Of a DNA stretch of 64,000 bases, positions 54,441 through 64,000 are shown piece by piece (position 1 is the stretch's first letter; each line of letters starts with the position of its first letter). The notes beneath the pieces were generated by a model. The model ran no database searches. It was not told the DNA's origin and saw only the letters and a program-made list of their open reading frames with translations. The DNA comes from Monoplex corrugatus (lineage: Eukaryota; Mollusca; Gastropoda; Littorinimorpha; Ranellidae): NCBI GenBank assembly GCA_030674185.1, contig CM060307.1, forward strand, positions 54,017,442-54,081,441, written 5' to 3'. Made by a program: the position numbers and the translations under genes.

Positions 54441-55680
54441 ATTCCTCTTCCTCCTCCTCATCATTGCATCATAAAAACTGTCCCAGTTTCTGTAGTCACT
54501 AAGGTGGCATCAAAAGTGGAACCAAAAAAACAACAAGAAAAGGTGAGCACAAGGGAAATATCCCAAAGTGCAATGATCGTAGAAAACAGTTTTTGTAATC
54601 TAAGTTCTAGGTTATCATGAGAATGTTCCTAGTGTTTCCAATTTTATTAGACTGATTGTGGATGTGTGGATAGAACTGATACTAAAAGTATGCTGTATTC
54701 CAGTATGCCTACAAATTAATAGGTTTGTTTAAGTCATTTATGGTTTCCATAACACAAACATTCATGTCAGGAATTGACAAAATCAGCCACAAGAGAGAGG
54801 GGCCCTGCGCATTTACTGAGGACAAGTTTTTGTAATTCGACTGTGCTGCATGATATGTGAGTTCCTTCAAAACAAGATTAACCCCTTGATGGGTCCATGA
54901 GACTGGCAACCATGAAAATGATGTGAGCTTGCTTGGTCTGCTTTGGTTATGTTTCCAGTCATAATCATTTTTCAAGGTACCCTGGAAGGCGGCTATCACT
55001 GATTTTGACAGAAGAAGAGCTAGGTGGCAAATACCAAAGACTGGACCAACTTTGATCAGAACACTTGAACCTGCTTGTTGCTGCAACCCAGAGATATAGA
55101 GACCACATTGTACGCTACAATACGCAATCACTGATTAAAGCATGAATGTGCTGAGAAGGAACAATACAGCTATTTACTTTTTGATAGGAAAGTGAAAGAT
55201 ATATATATATATCCTGACATTTTGTAGCAGAAACAGCTTCTTTTAAAACAAGGACAATTAGGCATTTCTGAAGAAGTGGAAAAAAAATGATCAATCCATT
55301 GTAACAGTCTCCCTTTTTATACTTTAAATACTACTGAAATTATTGTATATCATGTAAGATTTTCCCCAGTGGGGATGCTGGGGGCTCTTTCAGTATAAAC
55401 AATATCCCCACCTTCTGGAAATTCTGTGCTAGAAATTTCCTCTTTTCTCTCTGTTTCTTTCTCCACATAGTATACAGAATATATATAATATTTTATACAT
55501 TGGAAGTGTAAAACTGAACATTAAGATTTAAGCACATGTCAACATTTCTTCCATGAACCCATATCACAAACCACATCCCATTTGAAACTTTAAGTTGTTT
55601 GTGTAATTGGGAATGAAATGTTTACTTGAGCAATGAGAGTGTGTTCTTTGACTTTATTTATACACCAAGATTCAGCACCT
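54441..55680. other. intergenic sequence, nothing recognised
   Basis: AT-rich sequence with a short (TA)n at 55198-55211 and no coding or repeat family identified. Confidence 0.4.
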
Positions 55681-55737
55681 TATAATAATAAATAATAATA
55701 CTAATAACAACAAAAACAACAATACTAATACTCATAC
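55681..55737. repeat. AT-rich trinucleotide tract at the LINE tail
   Basis: AATAAT/ACAACA/ACT units lead directly into the LINE 3' end at 55738. Confidence 0.8.
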
Positions 55738-56261
55738 TACTAGTAGGCCTCCTTCGGTCATGACTGACCATGGACAAAGTACATCCGTTCTAATGTCTAG
55801 ATGGGCTGTCTGCTTGGTCCAAGCAGCGTCGCCTGTGACTGTACAGACCAATGCGAGAGAGGCAGTCTCTGTTGCAGCAGTCGCATGTGTATGCTGATGC
55901 TGGTCTGTTGGCTGTCATCCCTTTTCTGCGAACTCGCTTTTCTGCTGCAGCAGCTGACAGTTTGTCCTCACCAATCCGCAGCTGTTTCTTGAGAGTAGTT
56001 CTCCAGCTGTTGCGGTCGTCTGCGAGGTCCTCCCAGGACTCAGTGTTGATCTCAAGCGCCTTCATGTCACGCTTGCAAACGTCTTTGTATCTCAGCTGTG
56101 GGCAGCCAATGTTTCTCTGCCCTGTGGCAAGCTCACCATAAAGGATGTCTTTTGGGATGCGACCATCTTCCATGCGGCGAACGTGGCCCAACCAGCGCAG
56201 CCGACGCTGTCTCAGCATGGTATGCATGATTGGGAGGCCAGCGCAGGTTAGGACTTCGGTA
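55738..56261 (-). mobile_element. 5'-truncated LINE copy, same family as 40426-41520
   Basis: On the minus strand this is nearly identical to 40435-40958, with the same QRRLRWLGHVRRMEDGRIP and zinc finger YTCDCCNRDCLSRIGLYSHR. It is truncated after CTTCGGT (56261), about 15 bases short of the internal deletion point of the other copy, so it does not show whether it carried that deletion. It is flanked by AT-rich trinucleotide repeats on both sides. Confidence 0.88.
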
Positions 56262-56410
56262 ACTACTATTAACTAATTATTATTATCATCATCATCATCA
56301 TTATTGTTGTTATCATTCTTACTATTTGTACTAATTTAATTATTATTATATTTACTATCATTATTGTGATTGTTGTCACTATCATTATTGTTGTTATTGT
56401 TGTTTTGTAT
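56262..56410. repeat. ATT/ATC/TTG trinucleotide-rich tract
   Basis: Imperfect ATT, ATC and GTT units follow the LINE truncation point. Confidence 0.8.
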
Positions 56411-56929
56411 GTAGATTGTGAAGCCCTAGGGAATACGAATTGATGATACCTGTTAGCCACGCTGCGAAGTGTGCTAGCTGATGACAGAATGAGCATGTGC
56501 ATCATGACATCTGTTTCCAAACAAAATTATGAATGCATTGTGTCCATTGGCCACACACTGAATCACATGAAATGCACAATATTTCCAGTTCTTATAAGTA
56601 AAAAATTTACAAAGCAGAAATAGCAGTTGCTTGTGAACATGAACACCATTTGTGTTTTATCTCCAAGCCACACTGAGGATAGACACATTATGGACCAAAT
56701 GTCCCTACCACTACGCATTTCTTCCAACATTGAGAACACTCTGATCAGTGCGATGGGCGGATTTGTCATAGACATAATGGATCAATAAGAGGTAGCAAGC
56801 AGATGTTCTCACCTTTTATTTTTTAATAACGCTTGTGACTGGTAAGACTTTTTGTTTTTGGTCGTGCATGCATGTTTACTGATTAAAAAGAAACATTTCA
56901 GTTAAATGGGTCAGCGTTCTGATAATTTC

Positions 56930-57145
56930 TTGGTCTGGTCTTGCCAACTCGATTAGTAAGGGCACGATCCTCATAACACAGGGGTTGTTGGTTTTAACCC
57001 TTGGGCAGACCACGAATTTCCTGCAAGCTGTTCGTTTCGTCATTGTTGATATTGTAATTGTTGTTATTATTTCGGTTGGTTTTGACAGAGCCATGGACTC
57101 AAGATCTTGTATATCTCGAGTTCAATTCCAGCTCGCAACATGAAA
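56930..57145 (+). mobile_element. possible degenerate tRNA-like SINE remnants
   Basis: GATTAGTAAGGGCACGA with GGTTGTTGGTTTTAACCC, and further on TCGAGTTCAATTCC, resemble A- and B-box sequences. No full tRNA structure can be drawn. Confidence 0.25.
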
Positions 57146-57505
57146 AACTTGTCTGTTCATCTTCATGCCCGTCTTACTGTTTCAATCATTCTGGTTGAGT
57201 CTGCTTAGTCACGTGATTCACTGGTCTTCTCCCCTCTCCCCATTTCAAAACCATGCCAACATACAGGGCGTTTATCAAACTCAGACGGTCTGCCAGATAA
57301 TTTCTGGCAGATTTTGGTGGAACGCATACGGATTTGTCCGTGAGAGATAAATTCGTTATATCCAAACTCCAAGCACTGATGATCTGTTGAAAAGGATCCG
57401 CATTTAACTGAGGTGATAGGCAGCCCCCAACGATTTATCTCCCTTAGGAGAATAACGGGAAGTGAAAGTAGCAAACGTGGTACTGTTTTTCTGGTGTCCA
57501 CCAAA
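57146..57505 (+). promoter_or_regulatory. upstream and probable 5' UTR of the TRIM-type gene
   Basis: It lies directly before the start ATG (57506). No TATA box or other defined element can be named. Confidence 0.3.
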
Positions 57506-57842
57506 ATGGCTGCCAACGTCAACGAGCTGAAAGACGATTTCCTTACATGTCCCCTCTGCCTACAGTTATTCACAGAACCTAAGATTTTACCGTGTCAGCA
57601 CACTTTTTGTTGCGGTTGTCTCAAAAAGTATCTTGATCACAACAGATTTTTTTCAATGGCAGTGCATATGCCCGCTTTGCAAAAAGACGTCGACTGTGCC
57701 GGAGGGGGACGTAGCGAAACTGCCAAATAATTTTCTGATTCTTGGCCTGCTACAGTTTGTTACAGCTAACAGTTCAAACGAGCAATGCTCGGATCATGAT
57801 TTACCAACAGAGAGGCCTGGTGATGAATGCCCATTGTGTGAG
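57506..57842 (+). CDS. TRIM-type RING finger exon, frame broken at a T run
   Basis: The exon starts with ATGGCTGCCAACGTC (MAANVNELKDD). It encodes a C3HC4 RING finger: CPLCLQLF, LPCQHTFCCGC and CPLCKK. RING fingers of TRIM proteins act as ubiquitin E3 ligases. The last third is in another frame: after HNRFF a run of seven T (57647-57653) shifts it, and with six T the exon is 336 bases and stays open to the donor gtgagt. It ends in DECPLCE, the first two Cys of a B-box completed by the exon at 60595. The T run may be a true mutation, a polymorphism or a sequencing error. The start is chosen as the first ATG in frame before the RING. Confidence 0.75.
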
Positions 57843-58112
57843 GTGAGTTTGGAGTGTGTGTCACTGTGTGTGTGTGTACGTTCGTTCTTTGATTTAACGT
57901 CTTTTCACGAGTGATATTACTTATTAGACGGGAAAAAAAAAAAAAAGTATGTGAGATGAGAGATGGGCGGGTTGGTTTTGGGGCATAGAGGAGACATACT
58001 TATAGACATAAGTAGGTGGGAAAATAGAAAAATGGAACAAGAACTTAACACTAACATTTAACATCAACAATGTGTATGGAAAATTTAACTCTAAAGTACA
58101 AACTTCATAAAC

Positions 58113-58379
58113 TTAAAGTAATGCATCAACAGAACTGTGAACCAACGATTCTGAAATTTTAACTGACAAAAATTGATCGGAAGTTACTTCTTTAAAATGA
58201 GTTTCAGAATAATTTTCTTGTGTAAACATTTTTGGTAAAAAAGAACGTAGCATTTTGCAGTAAAATAGACAGTGAAACAGTGTGAATTGTTCGCCGCAAA
58301 TACACTTGACATTTTTACAGTATTTTGTTTTCAATGCGTTTAGCTGAATACGAAAATGAACAGCAACAATCGTTCTCAA
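58113..58379 (-). pseudogene. LINE C-terminal Cys-His region
   Basis: After another shift near 58377, NALKTKYCKNVKCICGEQFT and LFHCLFYCKMLRSF resemble the CxxCGE-x-HxxxxC tail usual in I and Jockey elements. It ends at a stop at 58113. Confidence 0.6.
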
Positions 58380-59585
58380 ATGATATATATGGAAGAAAAC
58401 TGCAATTTTTTACACACATTTTGAAATGAAAGTTTTATCATTTGTTGTGACACAAACTTTTCATGGAAATGTTCATGAAAACGAATCCATGAGGTTGATT
58501 TTAGCAAGTTACAAGCTTCTTTTATGGAAGTATTAAAACGTAATTCTGTAGTATTATCAGAATTGTGTGCACCTTGCTTAGCTGCTCTGTCAACTACTTC
58601 GTTGCCTTGAAGACCAACGTGAGAAGGCACCCAGCATAAACTGAGATCTGTACCTTTTATCCTTAAACAATGTACAAGATGATTTGCCTCAGTAATTATA
58701 TCAGGTCTTGTGTCTGTATCAAAGGACTGCAAGGCATATATTGATATAATACAGATTTTGAATCAACAAAGAGAACTACTTTGAAAAATACATGTGTAAG
58801 GTTTACTAGATAATGCAACGCTTGTAAAATAGCGACTAATTCCGCTGTAAAGATAGATATATTTGCCCCAATGAAAAATGACTTTATTATTTTATATTTT
58901 GGGACATAACATGCTGCTCCAGCACATTTATTTTCTAAGACTGATCCATCGGTAAAAATATGGAGGTGGGTACGGTATTTTTCATCGATGTGTTCTCTTG
59001 CTCTGCATATCGAAATGTTAACGTTTTCATATTTCTTAGCATCTGTATCATCAATATCAAAAGTAGCTTTTAGCATTTCCCATGTAGGGATGGGCGTTGT
59101 GGATGGTGTTTCAGCTATTTCATCCAGATTTATGTTAGACTGTTTGACCAGGTCAGATACGTAAGTTGCAACAGTCATTTGTGAAGAAATGTTCTTTGCT
59201 CGTTTCGGAAAGTCAACATCTGACCTGATTTTTATTTCCTTACTCACAAAATTGTCCGTTTGTGAAGAAGTTCTAACGGCAAACTTTGCTGTCGCTAACT
59301 CACGATAGTTGTTCAGAGGCAGAATTCCAGCAACTTTGTACGTTTCCAGACTAGAAGCATGGACTGGTACACCTAGTGCAATTTTAAGACTTTTGCAGTC
59401 TAAGCTTTGAATCTTCTTTAGTAAATATTTTGGTGCACTGAAGAACACTTCTTGCGCATAGGATAATTTAGATCTTACAAGTGCTGTTGACAGATGAAGT
59501 AGTATGTTTGTATCCATTCCCCAGGGTAATCTGCTTATTATCTTTAGAAAATTTAAGGCTTTCCTTGCTTTTGTTAAAATGTTGT
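58376..59585 (-). pseudogene. LINE RT C-terminus and RNase H, frame broken
   Basis: The RT thumb reads STALVRSKLSYAQEVFFSAP and KIQSLDCKSLKIALGVP. RNase H motifs follow: HIFTDGSVLENKCAG (first Asp), FTAELVAILQALHYL (Glu), VVLFVDSKSVLYQ (Asp) and LCWVPSHVGLQGNEVVDRAA (His, Asn, Asp). A shift near 58715 separates the third motif from the last. All catalytic residues can be seen but the frame is not continuous. Confidence 0.78.
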
Positions 59586-59599
59586 GTGTGTGTGTGTGT

Positions 59600-59654
<55 letters not shown>

Positions 59655-59790
59655 TTAGAAGAATGTAGAGTAAGATCTCTGTCTGTCTCTCTCTCTCTGT
59701 CTCTCTCTCTGTCTCTCTGTGAGTGAGTGAGTGAGAGAGAGTGTGTATGTGTGTGTGTGTTTAGTATGTGTGTGTGAGAAAGAGAGACAG
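59583..59790. repeat. GT, CT and GAGT simple repeats
   Basis: (GT)n at 59583-59650, a CT-rich tract near 59680-59720 and short GAGT/GT tracts up to 59785. Confidence 0.93.
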
Positions 59791-60156
59791 GATGAGAGAG
59801 AGCACATTTTTATGTTTTTTTGTTTTTATGGGTAATGGCATAGATTTATGTGTGTACATTGCCAACAAGATGTCAGCTGAAGTCCTACATGTTGTGCTTC
59901 TCCATTGCCCTGTGCTATTCCTAGGACATCAGCTGTCATCTTCCATTTATCCCAACTTTTCCTGTGACGTTATGTTAAAAGCAACTTTCAGATGAGTAGT
60001 TCAAACAATGTACCAATATGAATTTCGGAAATCCCGTATGTCACAGAAAATACCTAAATTCCCGTACCTCACAGAAAATGTGTAAATCCCCATGTCTCAC
60101 ACAGTCACAGAAAATACCTATGACACTAAAAGACTTTTTGCATTTTTATATTCAGC

Positions 60157-60162
<6 letters not shown>

Positions 60163-60220
<58 letters not shown>
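60163..60220. repeat. (GA)n microsatellite
   Basis: About 29 GA units. Confidence 0.97.
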
Positions 60221-60223
<3 letters not shown>

Positions 60224-60594
60224 ATTGAAGAAAATAAAGTTATGAAAAACGAGACTTTTTGGATAAGTTTAAATTGAGCTTTTTTATGTTTTATTTATTA
60301 CACACATAACATTTTTGGAGGGGGAGGGGAGGGGGATAGAGGTGGGGAGTTCAGGAGAATGAGAACTTATATTGTTTGGTATGTATGTGGTGGTCTAGTC
60401 ATCTGAATGCAGAGTTATGTCAACTTGTGATTCTAAAAGTAGACATTAACAAATTTTGACTGAGTTGCAGCAGCTTTCCGTACAACTAAACCTATGTTAT
60501 TGTGTCTCATTGAATATTTCCTGATGTGAGTGATGGGAGTTGTATTGAACAACATTTGATATGTTCTGTGATTTTGAGATTGGGGGTGTTTCAG

Positions 60595-60747
60595 GAGACG
60601 AGATCATGTACTGATTATTGCTTGCATTGTCGGATGTGGCTGTGTGCTTCCTGCAAACGCAGTCATGGAAAAGTGCCAGCCACCAAAGATCATGATATCC
60701 ATTCCATGCAAGATATGCACGTCAGTAGTGTGGAGAAAATAAAGCAG
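60595..60747 (+). CDS. TRIM-type B-box zinc finger exon
   Basis: After gtgtttcag there are 51 codons reading ETRSCTDYCLHCRMWLCASC, then KRSHGKVPATKDHDI and SMQDMHVSSVEKIKQ, with donor gtgacg. CLHC, CASC and the His pair are B-box zinc ligands; the first CPLC pair comes from the previous exon, so the zinc finger spans the splice junction in phase 0. The usual next segment is a coiled coil, and its start may be the last residues here. Later exons were not found in the remaining 3.2 kb. Confidence 0.75.
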
Positions 60748-61125
60748 GTGACGTATGTATGACGTACAGTTTGTTTTAATGGAATTACAAACACTTATGA
60801 AATAAAAAAGAATATTGCAAATGTGAACTCCTTTACTGCCTATGCTTTTTGCTTTAGAGTATGCTGACACATTTCCAGAAAAACTAAGAAAAGGCACTTT
60901 CAATTTTTGTTCACTGAGATCTCAGTCCAGAACTATTGAATATAACAACATTATCTGTTTATCATGATAATGACAAAATGTTTGAAATGAATTAGAATTA
61001 ATAGAAATGAACAGATTCTTTTTGTGGGAATATCATTTGCAGATATTGAACCAAATTGTCACTCAAACTTCCTGAAATGCAATGGAGAAAGAAGGCTATT
61101 CTGTTTCTTTCTCAGTTGCGCATGC

Positions 61126-61370
<245 letters not shown>

Positions 61371-61481
61371 AAAGTTTACAGAAAGAGAAGGCTTGGCCAG
61401 AATGTGTCCTGATCCTTTCACACTCCCCCCCCCCCCCCACTCCCCACACCCCCTGTTCATGCACATTGATATGCACACACT

Positions 61482-61517
61482 TGCACACACACATGCTCAC
61501 ACACACACATGCTCACA

Positions 61518-61571
<54 letters not shown>

Positions 61572-61590
61572 CACACACACACACACACAG
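61482..61590. repeat. (CA)n microsatellite
   Basis: CA tract with CATGCTCA units at its left end. Confidence 0.95.
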
Positions 61591-62179
61591 TAGAACATTG
61601 AAGACTAGTCATTTGCAGAATCTGTACTACTAGTACTAGTTTCCTGATCAGTAGTGCTAAAGATGCCATACTTTTGAAAGAAAGAGCAGTTAGGGGAGCT
61701 CAATCTTCTAACTGACAGTCAACTATTCTGGAGTGCTGAGTATCTTGATATATTTTTTATGTCAACACTGCATTGGTGACAATAGGGTCATGGCATATGT
61801 TGTATGTGAAGTGAAACCAAGGGGTTAACTATGTATTGTACTTTACAGTAGTGCTTGTAACAAAGTTAAACGCAGTAAAGTCATGACGAGTACATGTACT
61901 TGTCAGTAGCATCATCAGTTTCAGTTTCAAAGCAGACAGTTCTGAAGGGCACTTGCAAGGAAAATAATCACTGGATCTTAAACAGCTAAACAACAGTCTT
62001 CCAGGTTTGTTTTTTTTCTCTTTGAGAATGTTACAGGCTTTTATTGTAGTTCATGACTAATTGTTTTGACACACTAAGTGATTGTGTTTCAGCAAGTTTT
62101 TGTCATGGTGTCAAGTTGACCACACCATGCATAGTAGTACTACTTGTTGCAAGAAACAATTTATGTTTTACTTCAAAAA

Positions 62180-62600
62180 GGTTCCGACAGTGAGGAAGCT
62201 ATCATTAATATGTTTTCTGATGATGAACAAGGTGAGGAGTTCGTAGATTTTGGAGTTCATTCCAAGTGAAAATGATGATGTAAGTGATGAGAGAGTAAGG
62301 AGAGTGATGAGTTGGGAGGAAATAAGTGATAATAGAATTTGAGACCAAGTTGGAGATGAAACTGTGGAACAGGGTACAGAAAATGATGAAGAAATGGGAG
62401 AATGGAAATGGAAATTATATCTGTGCGTATGTGGACAAAATATTTAAAAAGCTTTCCAATACAGCCACCATTCATTGGAACATCTGGTCTACATGGGCCT
62501 CTGTAGCTGCCCTTTTGAACTGAGTTTAAGCCTATTTACTTGTAAAAGTATGGACAGTTTGTCCACATTTCTTATTTTTCAATCCAGACAATATTTATGA
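62180..62600 (+). pseudogene. possible piggyBac-like transposase N-terminal remnant
   Basis: An acidic stretch (GSDSEEAIINMFSDDEQGEE, then FVDFGVHS) is followed after shifts by QPPFIGTSGLHG, which resembles the PF-GT-GL motif near the start of piggyBac-type transposases. Stops are frequent and no catalytic part is seen. Confidence 0.35.
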
Positions 62601-63461
62601 CTTAGTTCCCTTTACCAGTCTCGTGATTAACATGTAGTAGTGTACATTATTTTTGGCAGTCCTTGTATTTTTTGTGTTGTAATTGTGGAAACATCGTAGG
62701 TATACAGAGGAAAAAGCAGACAGGCCCAGGCAGGAGTTCTGTTTGACCTCAAATGTCATGGTCCTGATTGGGTTAAACAAAACAACAAACCCTATTGATT
62801 GAGAATTAAAGGACATGAAAAAGCAACTTTATCCCTGTTCAGCTTTTATATGAAATTCAGTTTTGGCATCATAGTGTGCATCCTGAAGAAGATAGAATGC
62901 TTCTTTTTTTTTAGAAAGTAATGGAATATATGATTATCTAATCTCTATTTGGTATCCAAAGGTTCTCAGCAGTTTAAAGAAATACTACTAACACTTTTGA
63001 TGTGTGACTTTCATACGACGATTAAACGTATCACATGTGTACCCAAGTCATTCGCAGTTTAAAGAAATAATGCGAAAACTTTCCATTTGTGACTTTTCAT
63101 TAGATGATTAAACATCACACAGTATTTTCAGTTTTCCAGATAATGACCAAAAGTCTTCTTGTAGGCTGTATTTGAGAGTTGGAGAAGAGGTAATATTAAA
63201 TTTGTTGAAATAATCCTTAAAGTCACCCACCCAAACAAGTCAGAATAGTACATCAATCCTAAAAAAGATGAACAAACAAACAAACAAACAGTAAAGTGAA
63301 CAAATGATCACAAGTGTACAGATAAAACATAACATTACAACAATGTATGTCATATCAGTGTCATGTGAGGGGCTGTAAAACCTACAGCTCTGCACTCAGA
63401 AAAAGAATATAATAGTTTTTGTTTATCTACATAAAGTTGTGAATAATGTAAAGTAAATATG

Positions 63462-63977
63462 TTTGAAGAAGATGACAAGCATTCTTACCAACAAATGCCT
63501 ATCAATTAACATCAGAAAGAGAGTCCTTGAATGTTATATAGAACCAATACTGTTGTATGGATGCGAGGCATGGACAGTCAGCAAGCAAAGCCAGAGCAGG
63601 ATCGAGGCAGTCGAGATGTGGTTTCTCAGAAGAATGTTGAGAGTTCCATGGACAGCGAAGAAAACAAACGAGACAGTCTTGATGGAGGCAGACACAAATA
63701 GATCACTGATAAGGAAGATTAGGAAAAGACAAGCAACATTTATAGACCATTTTATGAAGAAGGGGGATTTGGAGCACCTGGTCACAATGGGAAAGCCCTC
63801 GGAGGGAAAGAGAGCACCAGGTAGACCCAGGGAGAGAATGCTGGATGGACTTGCAGAGTGGCTGGGGATGAAGAGGGTGGGGGAGATGCTGGGGGCAATG
63901 AGAGATAGAGATGGTTGGAAGTCCATGGTCGCCAACGCCATGCGGCAGGACACCTGATGATGATGATGATGATGAAA
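63462..63977 (+). mobile_element. LINE 3' end with (ATG)n tail, best-preserved family member
   Basis: It is 5' truncated near 63462. The frame of about 164 codons reads TNKCLSINIRKRVLECYIEP, ILLYGCEAWTV, AVEMWFLRRMLRVPWTAKK, RKRQATFIDHFMKKGDLEHL and WKSMVANAMRQDT with stop at 63955-63957, then (TGATGA)n. It matches 4500-4997 and 11935-12360. Confidence 0.85.
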
Positions 63978-64000
63978 TATGTTTGGGCTTATGAATGTTG

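Larger units (their letters stand above)
57883..59585 (-). mobile_element. RNase H-bearing LINE (I/Jockey-like), 5' truncated, antisense in the TRIM intron
   Basis: It reads on the minus strand from about 59585 (RT thumb region) through RNase H to a Cys-rich tail, with the 3' end near 57883. It is truncated at a GT microsatellite. RNase H after the RT points to the I group of non-LTR elements. Confidence 0.75.
57843..60594 (+). other. intron of the TRIM-type gene
   Basis: The GT-AG intron joins two phase-0 ends. It contains an antisense RNase H-bearing LINE (57883-59585) and GT, CT and GA microsatellites. Confidence 0.65.

Overview
The window is eukaryotic and very probably from a marine invertebrate, most likely a mollusc. 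That rests on split genes with GT-AG introns, long (CA)n/(GT)n microsatellites, and a mix of non-LTR, Penelope-like, DIRS-like, mariner and TTAA-flanked repeats. The phylum is an inference from this repeat mix. No bacterial or phage features, rRNA, intact tRNA or CRISPR arrays were seen.

Two host genes can be supported, both on the + strand. The first is a SUMO-specific protease of the SENP1/SENP2 type (Ulp1, peptidase C48). Its recognisable exons run from 1391 to 44307. The catalytic domain is split over six exons (14051-14193, 19235-19438, 19792-19871, 22279-22357, 31517-31612, 44245-44307); these join in phase and contain His, Asp, Gln and Cys active-site motifs. Four weaker upstream exons (1391, 5453, 7314, 9291) are proposed; the last does not join in phase to 14051, so one exon is missing or misplaced. 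The second gene is the start of a TRIM-type RING/B-box gene (exons 57506-57842 and 60595-60747). A 7-T run breaks the reading frame of its first exon, and the rest of the gene is not identified.

Most of the window is repeats, largely in introns. The first SENP intron holds a LINE interrupted by a TTAA-flanked piggyBac-like element. A second copy of that element lies at 15291-15977. A separate TTAA-flanked foldback family has four members (12385, 21157, 21785, 33640). The intron 22358-31516 holds a mariner carrying a small TA-flanked MITE and a nearly complete RTE-like LINE, both antisense. The intron 31613-44244 holds a decayed DIRS-like element, a hAT-like MITE and a 7.1-kb minisatellite of 17-bp and related units. 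The minisatellite is split by a LINE with a 15-bp target duplication and an in-frame deletion of its reverse transcriptase core.

Between the two genes, 48866-53824 is a head-to-head pair of Penelope-like elements that forms a nearly perfect 2.15-kb inverted repeat around a 652-bp spacer. Both arms share one frameshift between the reverse transcriptase and the GIY-YIG endonuclease, and each has private lesions. The TRIM intron holds an antisense RNase H-bearing LINE, and another LINE 3' end closes the window.

The largest open frames (up to 1270 codons at 36614-40426) come from the minisatellite. A stop-free repeat of 17 bp is open in every frame, so these are not treated as genes.
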